Source of the DNA: Lepiota brunneoincarnata
Taxonomy: Eukaryota; Basidiomycota; Agaricomycetes; Agaricales; Agaricaceae
Assembly: GCA_023014365.1 (NCBI GenBank)
Contig: JAEBUN010000026.1
Span: 434,001-498,000, forward strand
DNA: 64,000 nucleotides
Direction of reading: 5' to 3'
This document shows, piece after piece, positions 11,363 to 22,469 of this stretch (its first letter is position 1; the number at the start of each line of letters is the position of its first letter). The translations under genes and the position numbers were made by a program. The notes below the pieces were generated by a model. It did no database searches, was not told where the DNA came from, and was given only the letters and a program-made list of their open reading frames with translations.

Positions 11363-11857
11363 TTGGTTGGCTGGAGCAATGCTAGCTGGGCTCAGGATCT
11401 GGACACTAGGCATTCAGTTAGTGGTTTTGTCTTTGAACTTGCTGGGAGTTCAATTTCTTGGTCCTCCAAGAAACAAAGCATTGTCGCTACATCATCGATG
11501 GAAGCTGAATACATAGCTTCGTCTACAGCCACCAAAGAAGCAGTTTGGCTCCAAACATTACTTAGAGAACTTGACTACCCACAAGAAACAGCGACCATTA
11601 TTCACACCAATAATCAGGGATGTATTGCTCTGTCTGGGAATCCGATTTCTCACTCTTGTGCCAAACATATCAATATACATTTTCACTTCATCCACCAAGT
11701 TATCAAACATGGCGATATTAAACTCAAATATGTGTCTACCAAAGATATGTTAGCCAACATTTTCACCAAAGCTTTACCCTGTGAAGCCTTCATCAAGTTT
11801 TGGGAGCGTTTGGGAATCATACTTGATGTCCCATCGAGTGGGAGTGTCGAGGATTGA
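11363..11857 (+). pseudogene. Copia RNase H, C-terminal end of pol
   Basis: The 164-residue frame reads WSNASWAQDLDTRHSVSGFV (first D and neighbours), SSKKQSIVATSSMEAEYIAS (catalytic E), and HTNNQGCIALSGNP (normally DNQ; here N replaces the D), then KHINIHFHFIHQVIKHGDI and TKDMLANIFTKALP, the standard end of Copia pol. The stop at about 11855 lies just inside the 3' LTR start, as is usual. The D to N change suggests loss of function. Confidence 0.85.
11835..11844 (+). promoter_or_regulatory. Copia polypurine tract
   Basis: GAGTGGGAG lies directly before the 3' LTR start (TGTCGAGG). It serves as plus-strand primer in reverse transcription. Confidence 0.6.
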
Positions 11858-12000
11858 CGTTGGGACACCTTGTCCATGACATTTCACTCATCATACAAGG
11901 AGTAATAAGTTTCACCATTTTCTATATGTTTTCACTTTCTCCTATCGTGTATTATAAATATGTCATGTATGCTCGCCTGGAGTCTAGGTTTTGTCCCTCA
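11845..12000 (+). repeat. Copia 3' LTR, truncated
   Basis: It matches the 5' LTR from its first base to a CCCTCA at 12000, after which similarity stops. The last part of the LTR is missing, so the 3' boundary was lost by deletion or a later rearrangement. Confidence 0.75.
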
Positions 12001-12322
12001 ATTGGCGTTTCATCCTTGCTGAAGTCAAGGATCCTTCTTCAAGTAAATATTGGTATTGTTGTTGTATTTCTTCATATCATTCCCATTGTACATCTCATGG
12101 TCCAGGAAAGTTGGGTCCAGGGTATTGTTGGTGATATAATTGGTCCTGGTACAAGTCATTTTCATAAGTGATTTGAGTGGGTTCTTCCTCACTCATATTG
12201 AATTGTATTGACAGGTTTATTACAGATGTTGGACTCAGCAATGGGGTCATAGTAGGAGAGAGGTGTGTCAGGTCAAGTATCAATATGTTGAGGTTGACAA
12301 TTTGAGTCAAGATATGGGTAGG
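12001..12322 (-). pseudogene. Possible LTR-B gag-like fragment
   Basis: The minus strand encodes a short acidic, tyrosine-rich stretch (YENDLYQDQLYHQQYPGPN) like the tails of the gag-like proteins of this window, but no zinc knuckle. It lies downstream, in minus sense, of an LTR-B copy. Function is not recognised. Confidence 0.25.
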
Positions 12323-12720
12323 TGTTACCTGGGTTAGGGGTTTGCTCTTGAGTAGCACAGCATTCAAGGCAAGATGTCTATACAGACTTGGCCTTGCCCT
12401 ACTTGGTATGACTTGGAGATGATGGAGCACTATAAGTCCAGCCAGTTTAGAGGCAAAGAAGTATAGAAGGCAAAAACTGTATAATACTAAGATAAGGATA
12501 CAGGATAGAGTACAGTATCCTTCTATACTACTTGGTGTGGCTGTGCTCCTACTATATATAATTGGACTGGAGTAACTAAGAGTCATAATGACTCAGAACA
12601 AGTCATAGTTACATATTTATAGTCCTTCTGATATACACTACTGATGATTTCAGAGTGATATATTGATATGAGAGAATTGTACTAAACATAACCATTCTTC
12701 TGATGAGAATTCTGATAACA
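12323..12720 (-). repeat. LTR-B copy, minus orientation
   Basis: A 398-bp copy lies between TGTTACCTGGG and CTGATAACA. On the minus strand it reads TGTTATCAG...GGTAACA, the same as the clean solo copy at 21824-22241. The adjoining TTAGGTCCATT (12721 onward) is shared with the copies at 1582 and 60696, so this is a 3' LTR preceded by element-internal sequence. Confidence 0.75.
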
Positions 12721-12830
12721 TTAGGTCCATTTCTAGAGTTGTATTCCATCAACTCATTAGTGTTAGGGGAGTAAGGAGGCTGGGACCAATTTAATATTTG
12801 AGTTCTGATCATAATTGGCATGCATGCTAC
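12721..12830 (-). pseudogene. LTR-B gag-like C-terminal remnant
   Basis: On the minus strand NWSQPPYSPNTNELMEYN resembles the PPYSP-containing tail at 1923-2159. It directly precedes the LTR-B in minus sense. Confidence 0.35.
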
Positions 12831-12983
12831 TTAAGTACAGCAACAATCCATGCACAGACCAGGTACCCAAACACTACATAGACTACCAGACATAACATGC
12901 ACAAACAACATACAACAATTAGATTGTACATGGGATTGAGCATGGGGATGGGGGTGGCTGAAGGATGAGGCTGGGTTTGGCAT

Positions 12984-13040
12984 CAGGCATCAGCTAGGAT
13001 AGCTGAACCCAGACACCTTACCACAGACCCCTAGATGTAC
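12984..13040. repeat. Short repeat shared in inverse orientation with 21365-21420
   Basis: The sequence around GACACCTTACCACAGACCCC is found as its reverse complement at about 21375-21410, including the flanking TAGCTATCCTAG/GGCCATCCTAG context. Its parent element was not identified. Confidence 0.5.
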
Positions 13041-13126
13041 CTTTCATAAGGCGGGGTGAACAATGCCAGTGCCCTTACAATTAGTCTCTTCGTCAGGGTA
13101 TTTGGTGAGATAGGAAGGTTCATAGT

Positions 13127-13382
13127 ACATACTTGATAGGCTATGTAGCATCTGGAATCCCTCCAGAGAGCGTTCTGATAGCTTGGTTCACTAAGCTTAG
13201 TGATAATGAGCTGGTTTGAACACTTCTGAGGCTCGAATATCCTCAGTTCAGTCGAACTGGCTACTACAGGACATAGTACCAATCCTCTATAGAGTTCTTT
13301 AATGATATAGCCAATGATTCTATGTAGAGAATTGTTCCGGAGTACAGAATTCATGTATAGGCGTGAAATCAGCATATCAATG
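13127..13382 (-). repeat. LTR-C end fragment
   Basis: About 255 bp match the end of LTR-C seen at 9560-9814, finishing with the same GCATATCA. The next four bases are ATGG, an ACGG-type flank with a C to T change. The other side is truncated. This third copy independently supports TATCA (TGATA on the other strand) as a true LTR end. Confidence 0.75.
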
Positions 13383-13465
13383 GGATGGAAATTGGATCTT
13401 CAACCACCTGGTCACACAATTCAGGCATATTACAAGCAAGCTGCCACTTTCCCAGCTAAGAAATG

Positions 13466-16400
13466 TTAGCAATATTCCAAGTGAAATGAAATAGGGCATC
13501 CCCTGACTGCCTGCTGTGCCTTTGCTTGTCCCCATAGAGCTGTCACCAAATCCTTCTCTGGCACAACTGTGATCATGCCTGGTTTGAATGATGTATTCTC
13601 AAACAAACAACCTCTCCACCACTTTACCCTCCATTGCTCTCCATCATTTACCATACCAATCAACCGGACTGGGTACCAGAATGTGCCAAGTTGTGTGAGT
13701 GCGCCATGGCCAGGTCTATACAAGTTTTGGTGTTCAGTCACAATTAACATTTGACAGGCTTACCATAATCTTTTTCACCCAGGTCCTAGCTTCTCAGCTT
13801 CTCCAATATGTTGCCTACAAAATAGTAAGCCTCAGACAAAAAGATAGGTGAGAGCACTCACATTCGTATTGATCCAGGTTTTTCATTTATTGAAGGTAGA
13901 GTACAACGATGGGACTCAAACAGGCCCATGGATAATAACATGCAACTTTCAACTTGTTGCAGGCAGGGAGTATGAGAGTGTCGGTGACATGTTTGGCACT
14001 TAGCCAAAGATCCATGGACTTTGGAATAGACATAGTCATAGTTCCCCCAAACCCCACAGATGCATCAGATGCAAACTGGATACAGATCTTCCACTTCAGA
14101 GTCTGTATCCCAGCCACCATGGTTTGATGTAAGGATTTGGTAGGTGGCGAGGATAGGAGGGTAGTGGTGGTAGTTGCATCCAAAGTGATTCTAAAGGTAC
14201 CATGTCCATAGCTTTACCAAGTCTTCCAGCAGTTGCCAGTGGTTCAATAGGTAGAGTTGGAGGAATGTGTGCAAGAGTAGGATGAACATATTCAACAGTC
14301 TTTGTAGATGTGGGATTGCTCATCCATGAACGATGCTGTGACTGCATTGGTACCAGGGGTCCATTGTAAGAAATAGTTGACTTTGGGGATATCTTGGGTG
14401 TTGAGAATTTAAAATTGAACAAGTTTGAACATTGCTGAATGCGCTGGTGATAAAAGCAATCCTGAGCTTGTCGTCCACCATGGAGTTTATAGACAATGAC
14501 ATGATGGGAATAACCATGAGAAAAGTGGAGACTGGTGAGTGGTGCCGTTGACTGGGAATTAAACACCTGTTTAACTCTGCCACCATTGTCAAAATCATTA
14601 TAGGTGTATACACCTGGATTAGAGCGGTCTTTGTAGTGGGCAATGAAATGATTTTGCATGGGATCTGTCAAACCAAAGCCTACAAGGTCATAGGCAACCT
14701 TGAACTTCTTTGCATCTCCTGGCCCAAGTGGCTCCAGATGGTCAGGGATATCCCAGTCCAGTTGAGTCCCATTTTGCCCAGGTGATAATTCGATTACAAG
14801 GACAATCAGCAGACTGACCACAAGATGGGTAATATCAGTCTGTTCACCAGTGCAGAGCAGAGTTCCCTGAGATTGTCGCCAGCAGGAAGCACCAGTAGTT
14901 GTAGACTCTTGTTCCATTGCCATGAATTGTTTGAACCAGTTCACTAGGTTCCCTTCAAAGTGGGCATGGTCCCAAGCAGAGATGAGGATATTAGTCTGAG
15001 AGAGAAGGGCAGTATGGAGCTCCAGATGACTTCCTTGAGTAGACTGATCACCATCACATGCACAAAATTGCACAGTCAAAGGAGCAAAGTATGCAAGGGG
15101 AATGATGGAGTCCTTGAAACATCCTTGGCTAGCATCCATCTTAAGTCCCTTCCAAAGCCATCCCTGCATATATGTCAGCATGAATTGAAGGATGGGCTAG
15201 AAGGTACTTACAAAAAGAGAATGGAAACCAAACTCTTCCTGAATAATCTTTTGTAAACAGAGTTGGTGTCACAACAAGTCCTGTTCATTTGAAAGCCAGG
15301 AAGAATCTTCATTGGATTGAGACCATTGTAAAAAGTGGTTGAAGATCTTGAATATTGGGGAGTTGGTATCCATGGTACTGATAACCTCTGCAAATTCAGG
15401 AATTGTGGTAGAAATTGAAATGTAGAGTAGCTGAAGAGAGGTATCCAGCCAACAGGAGTTTTCTTTCCACTGATAGCAGGCTGAACCCAAAACATTCCCA
15501 ATTGCTGCTATGGTCTTGATTTTTTTCTGAGGGCTACTAGAATTCTTGGGTATAAGCTTTTTTGTTGTATTGGGAGCATGGCCATCATTAACAAATTTCT
15601 TGCTTGGTGATTAGATTTGTGGTGCTGTGATTTACGTTTGGAAGGTGACATCCCAAGTATATCAAGCTTGGCTTGATCCTTCTTCCACTTGTTAGCCTTG
15701 CCATAGTGTAGTGGTACCCCCACTGGAACAAGTCAACAATTAATCTTATTAACCAAGTTTGAACTTACTTTGTTTGCTCTTGTAGTTATCCTCAAACCTA
15801 ATGGCCCAATGGTAAAGTGATTGGATGCCCTTGAGGAATTGTTGGTTCCAGCCAGCTGCAGCATAGAGCTGGAGGTGTAGGGATTCTTGAGCATTGGTAG
15901 CTGTTGGTAGAACCTGCCATAGCTCCAGGTCCATTGTCACAAAGACAGGAAATATCATCTTGCCATGTTGAAGCCACCATAACAACCAATCTGCAACACC
16001 AGGGAACTCTGTAAGTAACCACTCTACTGTCTTCTAGAACTCCTCCATGGACTTGATTTTGGTTAGTTTGAGTGCTTCAGCAACAAACTCCTCCCTCCAG
16101 TGAATAGGGACAACTCCACTGATTCTTGATACTCGGGTAACTCCTCATCTATAATGCTTGCCACAGCCTCAGATTATTTTCTCTGCAGCTAGCCTAAGCT
16201 CTTCTCCTGTCTGGGGATCTTGGTTGGCTAAGCAGATTTCAACAAAGGCTTCAATGTAGCCTTCTCTTTGAGCATCACTAAAGTCCATAACCTGCAAGAT
16301 ATTAGATTCTAAAATGATCTGATGAAGATGAAGCTATACCATTGCAAACATTTTATCTTGAACAGGAATTTTGTGGAGAGTGGCTTGGGCAATGATGGTT

Positions 16401-17990
16401 TGGAAAGTGCTGAGGAAATGTAGCCTGTAGTACCTGGCTGAGCCACCACCATCCATGAAAGACATCAGAATTGGAATCCATTTTTGAAGGACTGGGGAAT
16501 AGATAGAGGACATCATCAGGGCCCAGCCACTGTCTGCCCAGAATCCATGAGCAGCATCAGCAACCATTCCACCACCAATATCCTCATCAGATTCATCATT
16601 CTGGTAGAGAGCCTGAGAAGCCATGAAGGGGGACTGGAAGCATATGATATTTTCTAGTCCAAATTGTGAAGTTTTGATGAAATTTGGATGCTCTTGTGCA
16701 AATTCCTTCAAGCTAGTGAAGAATGGGTGAGGGTCTGGGTGTATGCTGCTTGATAACACAATTTCATTCATAGGTTACTTGTCCTCGGTTGTGAAGTGCA
16801 GGTGAGATGACATTGACCAATTGTCCAGGTCCATTCAAGCTTCTGATACTGAATTGTAAAGCAGATGGTCCCATTTTTGGATGGTCTAGGACTATCTGAT
16901 CAAATTTAGCCTCTTCATCAGCATCCAGATGGATGTTAGCAGGAGGATGAGGATGATTATGAATACCCTCCTGTATGAAGTACTTTCCCCCTTGCCAAGT
17001 ATACACTGTGGACTGAACATCACATTGCATCCAAAAGACTTCTTTCCCACAATTGCAACCTTCTTCAGACTGTTTTTGGCAGCTGGCTTTGGTAGCTTTT
17101 GGCTGTATAAGCATGTTGCAATTAATGTTAGTGCATTGAAAAATGCCTAGACATTCTCGCATTGACTTGAACCCTTTTTGCCATTCAGGAGCTTTATCCC
17201 AACCATTGTTATGGTTATGACCACCCTTGACCTCAAATGCCCAATGAATTGGTGGCCACTTACCTTTGATGAGTTCATCAGGTGTAAAGTTCCATTCAAA
17301 AGCTCCAACAGGAAAGTATGGTCATGACTTCCTAGTCTCCTTCAATCCTTCCATTGGCTGTTGTGGGAGAGGAGGCTGAACTAACTGTCCAAGGCTGGCA
17401 AGTGTGGTGGATGGATTGGCTGGAAGAGAGGAATTCATAGAAGGGGAGGGTCCAGATATAATATGTGAAGTTGATGGAATAGAGGGAGTGATAAAATGAT
17501 TAGGAATATGTGAAGGCGGTTGAGTCACAGGTTTTGTTTCAAGGGAGAATTGAGGGAGTAGAGGAAGTCCAGGGATAGTAATAGGATGGGTGAGGCCATG
17601 GTTGACCTGTGAATGGGGGGGCATAGATCCTGGCTGAGGCAATAATACTGATTGAAGTGCTTGAATAAGAACTTGTATGTCAGTTGTTTCTGTAACAAGT
17701 AAGTTTGTGTAAGTTAGCTTTTAAATTAAAATAAAATAACAAACGTGAGGTTGGATGAAGCTGTTGTATGGATGGAATTGGTTGGGGGGCCATCTGTGGA
17801 GATTTGGGAGATAGTGGTGGAGGGACATCTTGTTCTGACTCGAAGAAGTACTTTGCACAGTGCTTAATGAATCCCTGCTATAATTTAGTATCATGACTTC
17901 ATACAAGTTTAATTCTGACTTACAAAAACCATGGGAAAATTTATGTCCAGTACAGATAGTTGAGGTTTGGAATGAGAAGTAGGAACTCAA
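13466..17990 (-). pseudogene. GCM-finger transposase-like gene with C-terminal peptidase-like region
   Basis: The minus strand holds one long intron-containing gene in fragments. From N to C: a proline-rich linker (about 17320-17640); PVGAFEWNFTPDELIKG and WPPIHWAFEVKGGHNHNN (17170-17310); a zinc-binding region of GCM/FLYWCH type (C..C..C, CNCGKEVFWMQCDVQSTVYT, EGIHNHPHPPANIH, 16900-17150); a core with DAAHGFWADSGWALMMSS (about 16500-16560); then, after an intron (about 16290-16336, GT..AG), VMDFSDAQREGYIEAFVE (about 16250-16290), probably part of a DDE-type catalytic centre; and near the end NSCWLDTSLQLL and AHYKDRSNPGVYTYND, which look like Cys and His/Asp parts of a papain-like fold. It ends with WYPVRLI and WRVKWWRGC. 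I recall this layout from basidiomycete genomes as a repetitive transposase-like family. Several TGA/TAG stops (for example at about 17325 and 16170) show decay. Confidence 0.6.
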
Positions 17991-18217
17991 GGTAGAGTTA
18001 GAGAGTGGTGGAGAAGTAAAACCACGTAGGGGGGATGTTGGAATATTTATTGGTGTACCAATGGTATTTTATACTTCTAACTATGAGTCATATCCTCATT
18101 GTATGATATCCCAAGAGTAGCAGAAAACATGGGATACAGATTGTAAATATATTGAAAGAGTGGACATTGGTTTGAGAATGATGAAATATTGATCTTGTAT
18201 GTATTGAAATGTGAGTA

Positions 18218-18289
18218 GGATTCGAACCCTCAACCTCAAAAATGGAAATAACACATTTGTACAGAGCTTGAAACACTAACCATTACACA
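18218..18289 (-). other. tRNA-like segment with pol III A and B boxes, left arm
   Basis: On the minus strand TGTGTAATGGTTAGTG (A-box-like) is followed about 60 bases later by GGGTTCGAATCC (B box consensus). No acceptor stem closes around them, so this is a tRNA-derived promoter rather than a working tRNA gene. The mirror copy is at 21101-21172. Confidence 0.5.
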
Positions 18290-18665
18290 ATAGTGTTATT
18301 TTATGTAATATTTTGCTTATATATACCATAATAATCAATTTTATGAAAAATACCCACATAAATATATTACCTAAAGTTTGGAATTAAAAAATATCTTATG
18401 AGATTTATTTTTCAAATAGATAAATAATGGTACACATCAGCATATACTGTCATTGGTTGGTAGGTCAGATGGGTGATAAGCTCAGACAAACACTTCTATT
18501 TCACTCTATACTGGCCCAGTTATTATATATATTACAGTAGAATGATGTATCAACATTGGAGTTTGAGTATTTGCTGGTGGTAACACAGTGACTGATGGAG
18601 CTTGTTGCCCACCTGACCTACCAACCTACAACAGTATTATCTGAAGTTTAGAATCAAAAATCATA

Positions 18666-18975
18666 TGAGAGCTATCATGCAATTAATTAATTATAGTTTA
18701 AGGCACCTGTCGGCATATATCTAGAGCTTGGAAGTAGAAATCATGTATGAGAGTTATCATGTAATAAATTAATTATGGTTCAAGGTACCTGTCAACATAT
18801 ATTACCTAAAGTTCAGAATTAACAATGATTTATGAGAGTTATTGTGTAATAAATAAATTATGGTTCAAGGTACCCATCAATATATATCTGGAGCTTGGAA
18901 ATAAAAATGATTTATGAGAGTTATCATGTAATAAATTGATTATGGTCCACGATACCCATCAACATATATTGGGAT
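18666..18975 (+). repeat. Tandem repeat, four units of 82-85 bp
   Basis: Units start with TGAGAG(C/T)TAT at 18666, 18748, 18833 and 18915 and each contains an AATTAATTATGG-like block and a CAACATATAT-like block. The inverted right arm (about 20400-20740) carries the same array in reverse. Confidence 0.75.
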
Positions 18976-19257
18976 ATGCTCAAGGCTCAATAACAGCAAT
19001 GTCACAGTAATGTGGCGGTAATGTGTGGTAATGTGCAGTAAAGTGACAGTGGTATCACGGTAAGATGGCAGCAATGTGCTGTAATGTGTGGTAAAGTGAC
19101 AGTTCTGTCACAGCAAGGTGGCAGCAATGTCACAGTAGCATGGCAGTAATGTGCAGTAGGGTGACGGCAGTGTGCAGTACCGCGTGTGGCAAATTCTTAA
19201 GGCCCAAGATAGGACTTCTGTGATTGTGAATAGTCCTAGTCTTTTTGGGGATATCTT

Positions 19258-19548
19258 TCATGATTGGAATAGAAGTTTGAGGTTCTTGGCTTCTAGCCAT
19301 ACTTTCTGATGAGTTTCAAGGGGTTTGGCAGTTCTTCTGCTTCTTTGTTTCATAATATCAGTAGATATTTGGTGGGTGGCATGTGCTTCATTTTGGGCAT
19401 TGTCTAGAAGTCTAATGTGATCATCTACTGATGGAAAGTTTGATGTTTCCATGATGGTGGGGATTGCTGGGGGGTTGTATCCCATGATGAGTTTGAATGG
19501 GGATTTTTGGTTCTTAGCATGTGTCTTGAAGTTGTGGTGGTACTGCAC
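19258..19548 (-). pseudogene. Ty3/Gypsy integrase C-terminal fragment
   Basis: The 96-residue frame contains KNQKSPFKLIMGYNPPAIP, a typical end of the integrase core of chromovirus-like elements, then HIRLLDNAQNEAHATHQIST and a QKVWLEAKNLKL segment of the GPY/F-adjacent region. The frame is cut at 19565 by the LTR-D insertion. It lies in the spacer of the palindrome and is the only pol trace of that element. Confidence 0.75.
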
Positions 19549-19565
19549 ACTGCTGTCATCCTACT

Positions 19566-20217
19566 TGTTATATCCATGCCAACTATGAGCCTAATCATTA
19601 GACTCTGGCTTCTCAACTCCACCCAGCTCCACACGAGAACCCTCCGACTCAGCCCCAACTCACTCCAACTGCAACCCACTGCCCCGATCACGCAACCACC
19701 TCCACATGTGCCATGGTCACCTGACCCTCAGTGTCTCTATTTCCCAGTCTCCATTTCCTGTCCATAGTCAAGATATGTTATCAGTCTCCATACCTGTACC
19801 GGTTTCCATTCCATTTGTAATCCATTTGTAATCCATTTGTAACTATATTGGTCTCCGCTTTGCTCCACACGTAGTCAGTATGAGTCATAGTTCGTAAGGC
19901 CAGTAGTATATATACCATAGGTACTTGGCTTGTACTCTTCAGTCTGATAATCAAATCAAGCAGTGGACCAGCTCCCTGTTCCATATCCTCCTCTCTCTCT
20001 GCCTCACTCTGCTTCGGCCCCAACCTCCTAAAATACAGACTCAGACAGTAGGAGGGCACAGCACATAAGCTGAGGCCACAAGTCCAACCCCTTGCCTGAA
20101 GTACTCTGCCTCAGTCCCAAAGTCTACATACTGACTTTTCCCTGTCCCCCGGTTACCTTATACCAAGGATACCACCCCGACCCTCTGCTTTGGTCCCAAT
20201 CCACCCTGGCTCTAACA
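19566..20217 (-). repeat. Solo LTR-D, minus orientation
   Basis: The unit runs from TGTTATATCC to GCTCTAACA, 652 bp, the reverse complement of the LTR-D copies elsewhere. Flanks are CTACT (19561-19565) and CTACT (20218-20222), a perfect 5-bp target duplication. Confidence 0.9.
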
Positions 20218-21100
20218 CTACTACACATTACTGCCATGCTACTGTGACATTGCCACCACCTTGCTGTGACAGAGCTGTCACTTTACTGTACATTACAGCA
20301 CATTGCCACCATCTTACTGTGATACCACTGTCACTTTACTGCACATTACCACACATTACTGCCATATTGCTGTAACATTGCTGTTATTGAGCCTTGAGCA
20401 TATTCCAATATATGTTGATGGGTATCTTGGACCATAATTGATTTATTACATGATGACTCTCATGAATCATTTTTGATTCTGGGCTTTAGGTAGTGTGTGT
20501 TGACGGGTACCTCAAACCATAATTAATTTATTGCATGAGAATTCTCATAAAATGATTTTTGATTCTGAACTTCAAGCAATATGTGTTGACAGGTACCTTG
20601 AACCATAATTAATTTATTACATGATAACTCCCATAAATGATTTCTACTTCTGAGCTCTAGATATATGCTAACAGGTACCTTAAACCATAATTAATTGATT
20701 GCATGATAGCTCTCATATGATTTTTGATTCTAAACTTCAGATAATACTGTTGTAGGTTGGTAGGTCAGGTGGGCAACAAGCTCAGACAGTCATATCAATC
20801 ACTGTATTCCCACCAGCAAATACTCAAACTCTGATGTTGATACATCATTCTACCATAATATATATAATAATTGGGCCAGTATAGAGTGAGATAGAAGTGT
20901 TTGTCCAAGCTTATCACCCATCTGACCTACCAACCAACAACAGTATATGCTGATGTGTACTATTATTTATTTATTTGAAAAATAAATCTCATAAGATATT
21001 TTTTAATTCCAAACTTTAGGTAATATATTTATAGAGATATTTTTCATAAAATCAATTATTATGGTACATATAAGCAAAATATTACATAAAATAACACTAT

Positions 21101-21172
21101 GGTGTAATGGTTAGTGTTTCAAGCTCTGTATAAGTGTGTTAATTCCATTTCTGAGGTTGAGGGTTCAAATCC
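21101..21172 (+). other. tRNA-like segment with pol III A and B boxes, right arm
   Basis: GGTGTAATGGTTAGTG at 21101-21116 and GGGTTCAAATCC at 21161-21172 mirror the left-arm copy. The 60-bp gap is longer than in a plain tRNA but possible for one with an intron or long variable arm. No closing acceptor stem was found. Confidence 0.5.
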
Positions 21173-21415
21173 TGCTCACATTTCAATACATGCAAGATCA
21201 ATATTTCATCATTCTCAACCCAAAGTCCACTCATTCAATATATTTAAGATCTGTATCCCATGTTTTTGGCTACTCTTGGGATATTGTTGAAAAGTGGTTT
21301 ACTTTACAGGATTGAAAACAAAGTTTGCTAACAATGTAAGGGGACTGGCATCATTTGCCCCCCCTTACACAAGGTATGTCTAGGGGTCTGTGGTAAGGTG
21401 TCTGGGTTTGGCCAT

Positions 21416-22459
21416 CCTAGAATTTAATTTGCTTGTTCCATTCTTATCAATCTTTATTTTCTAGTTCATCATTTCTGATCTCTTTTATTTCTATGAGGGA
21501 GCATTTGTCCCTGAGTACCCTCATGGATACCCCCATCCAATCTTTTTTATGTTTCAATACCATCAGAGCTGTTCCAAAGGAACATCCTCACCAGGACATT
21601 AGCTAATCTCTAAATTCTCTTGTCAAGATTCACCCCAGGACCTGTTAATATGGCCAGGTCACCATCTGAATGGCATAGGCATTACAACTCTTCTGCTTTC
21701 TTAGGGCAAAGACAGAGCAATGGGTCTTTTGTACAGTCACAAGGATCTTAACTAATATCTTAGTTAACATGGTATTGGATACAACACTCGGATACATTCA
21801 TACCAGAGTCATTCTTCCATAGCTGTTATCAGAAGTCCCCTTAAACTCCCCTTATCAGAAGCCTCACCGGAAGGAACTCTTATCAGAAGCACCCAAGTAA
21901 TATAAATAGATAGAAGACCTGTCATCCTGAAACCATCAGAAGAACTATCAGAACAATCTATACTTAGATAGATAAGGATATGACTCACTTACCTGGGTCC
22001 AGACATATATAGTAGGAGCACAGCCACACATAGTAGTATATAAGGATACTGTACCATACCCTTGTATCCTTATCTTAGTGTTATACAGTTCTTGCCTCCT
22101 ATACCTCTTTGCCCTTAAACCGGCTGGACTATAGTGCTCCGTCGTCTCTAAGTCACGCCTAGTAGGACAAGACCAAGTCTGTATAGACATCTTGCCACGA
22201 ATGCCGTGCTACTCAAGAGCGAACCCCTAACCCGGGTAACAATAGCCTTGTCACTAATAAGTTAGTCAACATTGCTTTTACTTGTCTGAGTATTCTGGTT
22301 CAGTTTCTGAGATGTCTGCCTTCACATATTTTAGATAGTATTCTAATCTCTCATACCCAGTGTCTGACAATGGCCATATACTGATATTATTTGGTAATGG
22401 AGAGTTAGTTACTTTATTAGCTAGTGATTTCACAAATGAAATGATTTTGCAGTGCAACA
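21416..22459 (-). repeat. Degenerate Gypsy1-family LTR fragment, interrupted
   Basis: The reverse complement matches the first part of the Gypsy1 LTR (from the TGTTG end at 22459 back to about the GATTGATAAGAATAG region at 21440). It retains the 22-base segment that the young LTRs lack but the solo LTR at 4312 has. The next four bases after its outer end are ACAT, an ACGT-type flank. The rest of the LTR is missing at 21416. A solo LTR-B lies inside it. Confidence 0.8.
21824..22241 (+). repeat. Solo LTR-B, complete
   Basis: A 418-bp unit runs from TGTTATCAG to CGGGTAACA, with mirror-image ends TGTTA/TAACA. It is flanked by ATAGC at 21819-21823 and 22242-22246, and removing it restores the surrounding Gypsy1 LTR sequence. 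A TATAAATA box lies near 21900. This copy defines the LTR-B family. Confidence 0.92.
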
Positions 22460-22469
22460 ACATACATTG

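Larger units (their letters stand above)
3440..11857 (+). pseudogene. pol: Copia pol polyprotein in fragments
   Basis: The parts in order are: a protease remnant around 3540-3700; the HHCC pre-integrase zinc domain (HLWHCQMGHLG, then CLCSSCAHGK) near 3925-4075; integrase core from about 4090, resuming at 6182 with TDSGNEF and TPQQNGIAE; RT from about 6998, including EEAMLSPDAEGWKAA, resuming at 9819 with GIDFTETFSSVAKF and at 10688 with KKALYGLKQAG and the YVDDM catalytic box near 10843; and RNase H from 11363. At least ten stops or frame changes are visible. Separate entries cover the cleaner pieces. Confidence 0.85.
2160..12000 (+). mobile_element. Ty1/Copia retrotransposon, decayed and carrying three later insertions
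   Basis: LTR, half-tRNA primer site, gag, protease remnant, integrase, reverse transcriptase and RNase H occur in Copia order (integrase before RT). The element is interrupted at 4312-6177, 7267-9814 and 10022-10682 by LTR insertions, each flanked by a target duplication; removing them lets the polyprotein reading continue. The 3' LTR is cut short at 12000, so no target duplication can be read for the Copia element itself. Stops and frameshifts throughout show that it is inactive. Confidence 0.9.
18106..21285. repeat. Large imperfect palindrome with 1.05-kb arms
   Basis: The sequence 18106-19158 returns in inverse order at 20218-21285. The spacer (19159-20217) holds a Gypsy integrase fragment and a later solo LTR-D. 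Each arm carries, from outside inward, a tRNA-like segment, an AT-rich block, four 82-85-bp tandem repeats, and a run of GTAATGTG/GTCACAG motifs. Left of the palindrome, 18036 onward begins TGTTGGAATA after a GTAGGGGGGA run, which looks like a polypurine tract and LTR start. The arms may therefore be two LTRs in opposite orientation. The family is not recognised. Confidence 0.7.

Noticed and set aside
12318..12725. Solo LTR-B with target duplication GTAGG/TTAGG
   Set aside because: The TTAGG flank is also found beside two other LTR-B copies, so it is internal element sequence and the near match is chance.
18218..18289. A functional tRNA gene
   Set aside because: A and B boxes are present, but no acceptor stem can be formed around them and the same degenerate unit recurs in the inverted arm, so it is a tRNA-derived repeat.
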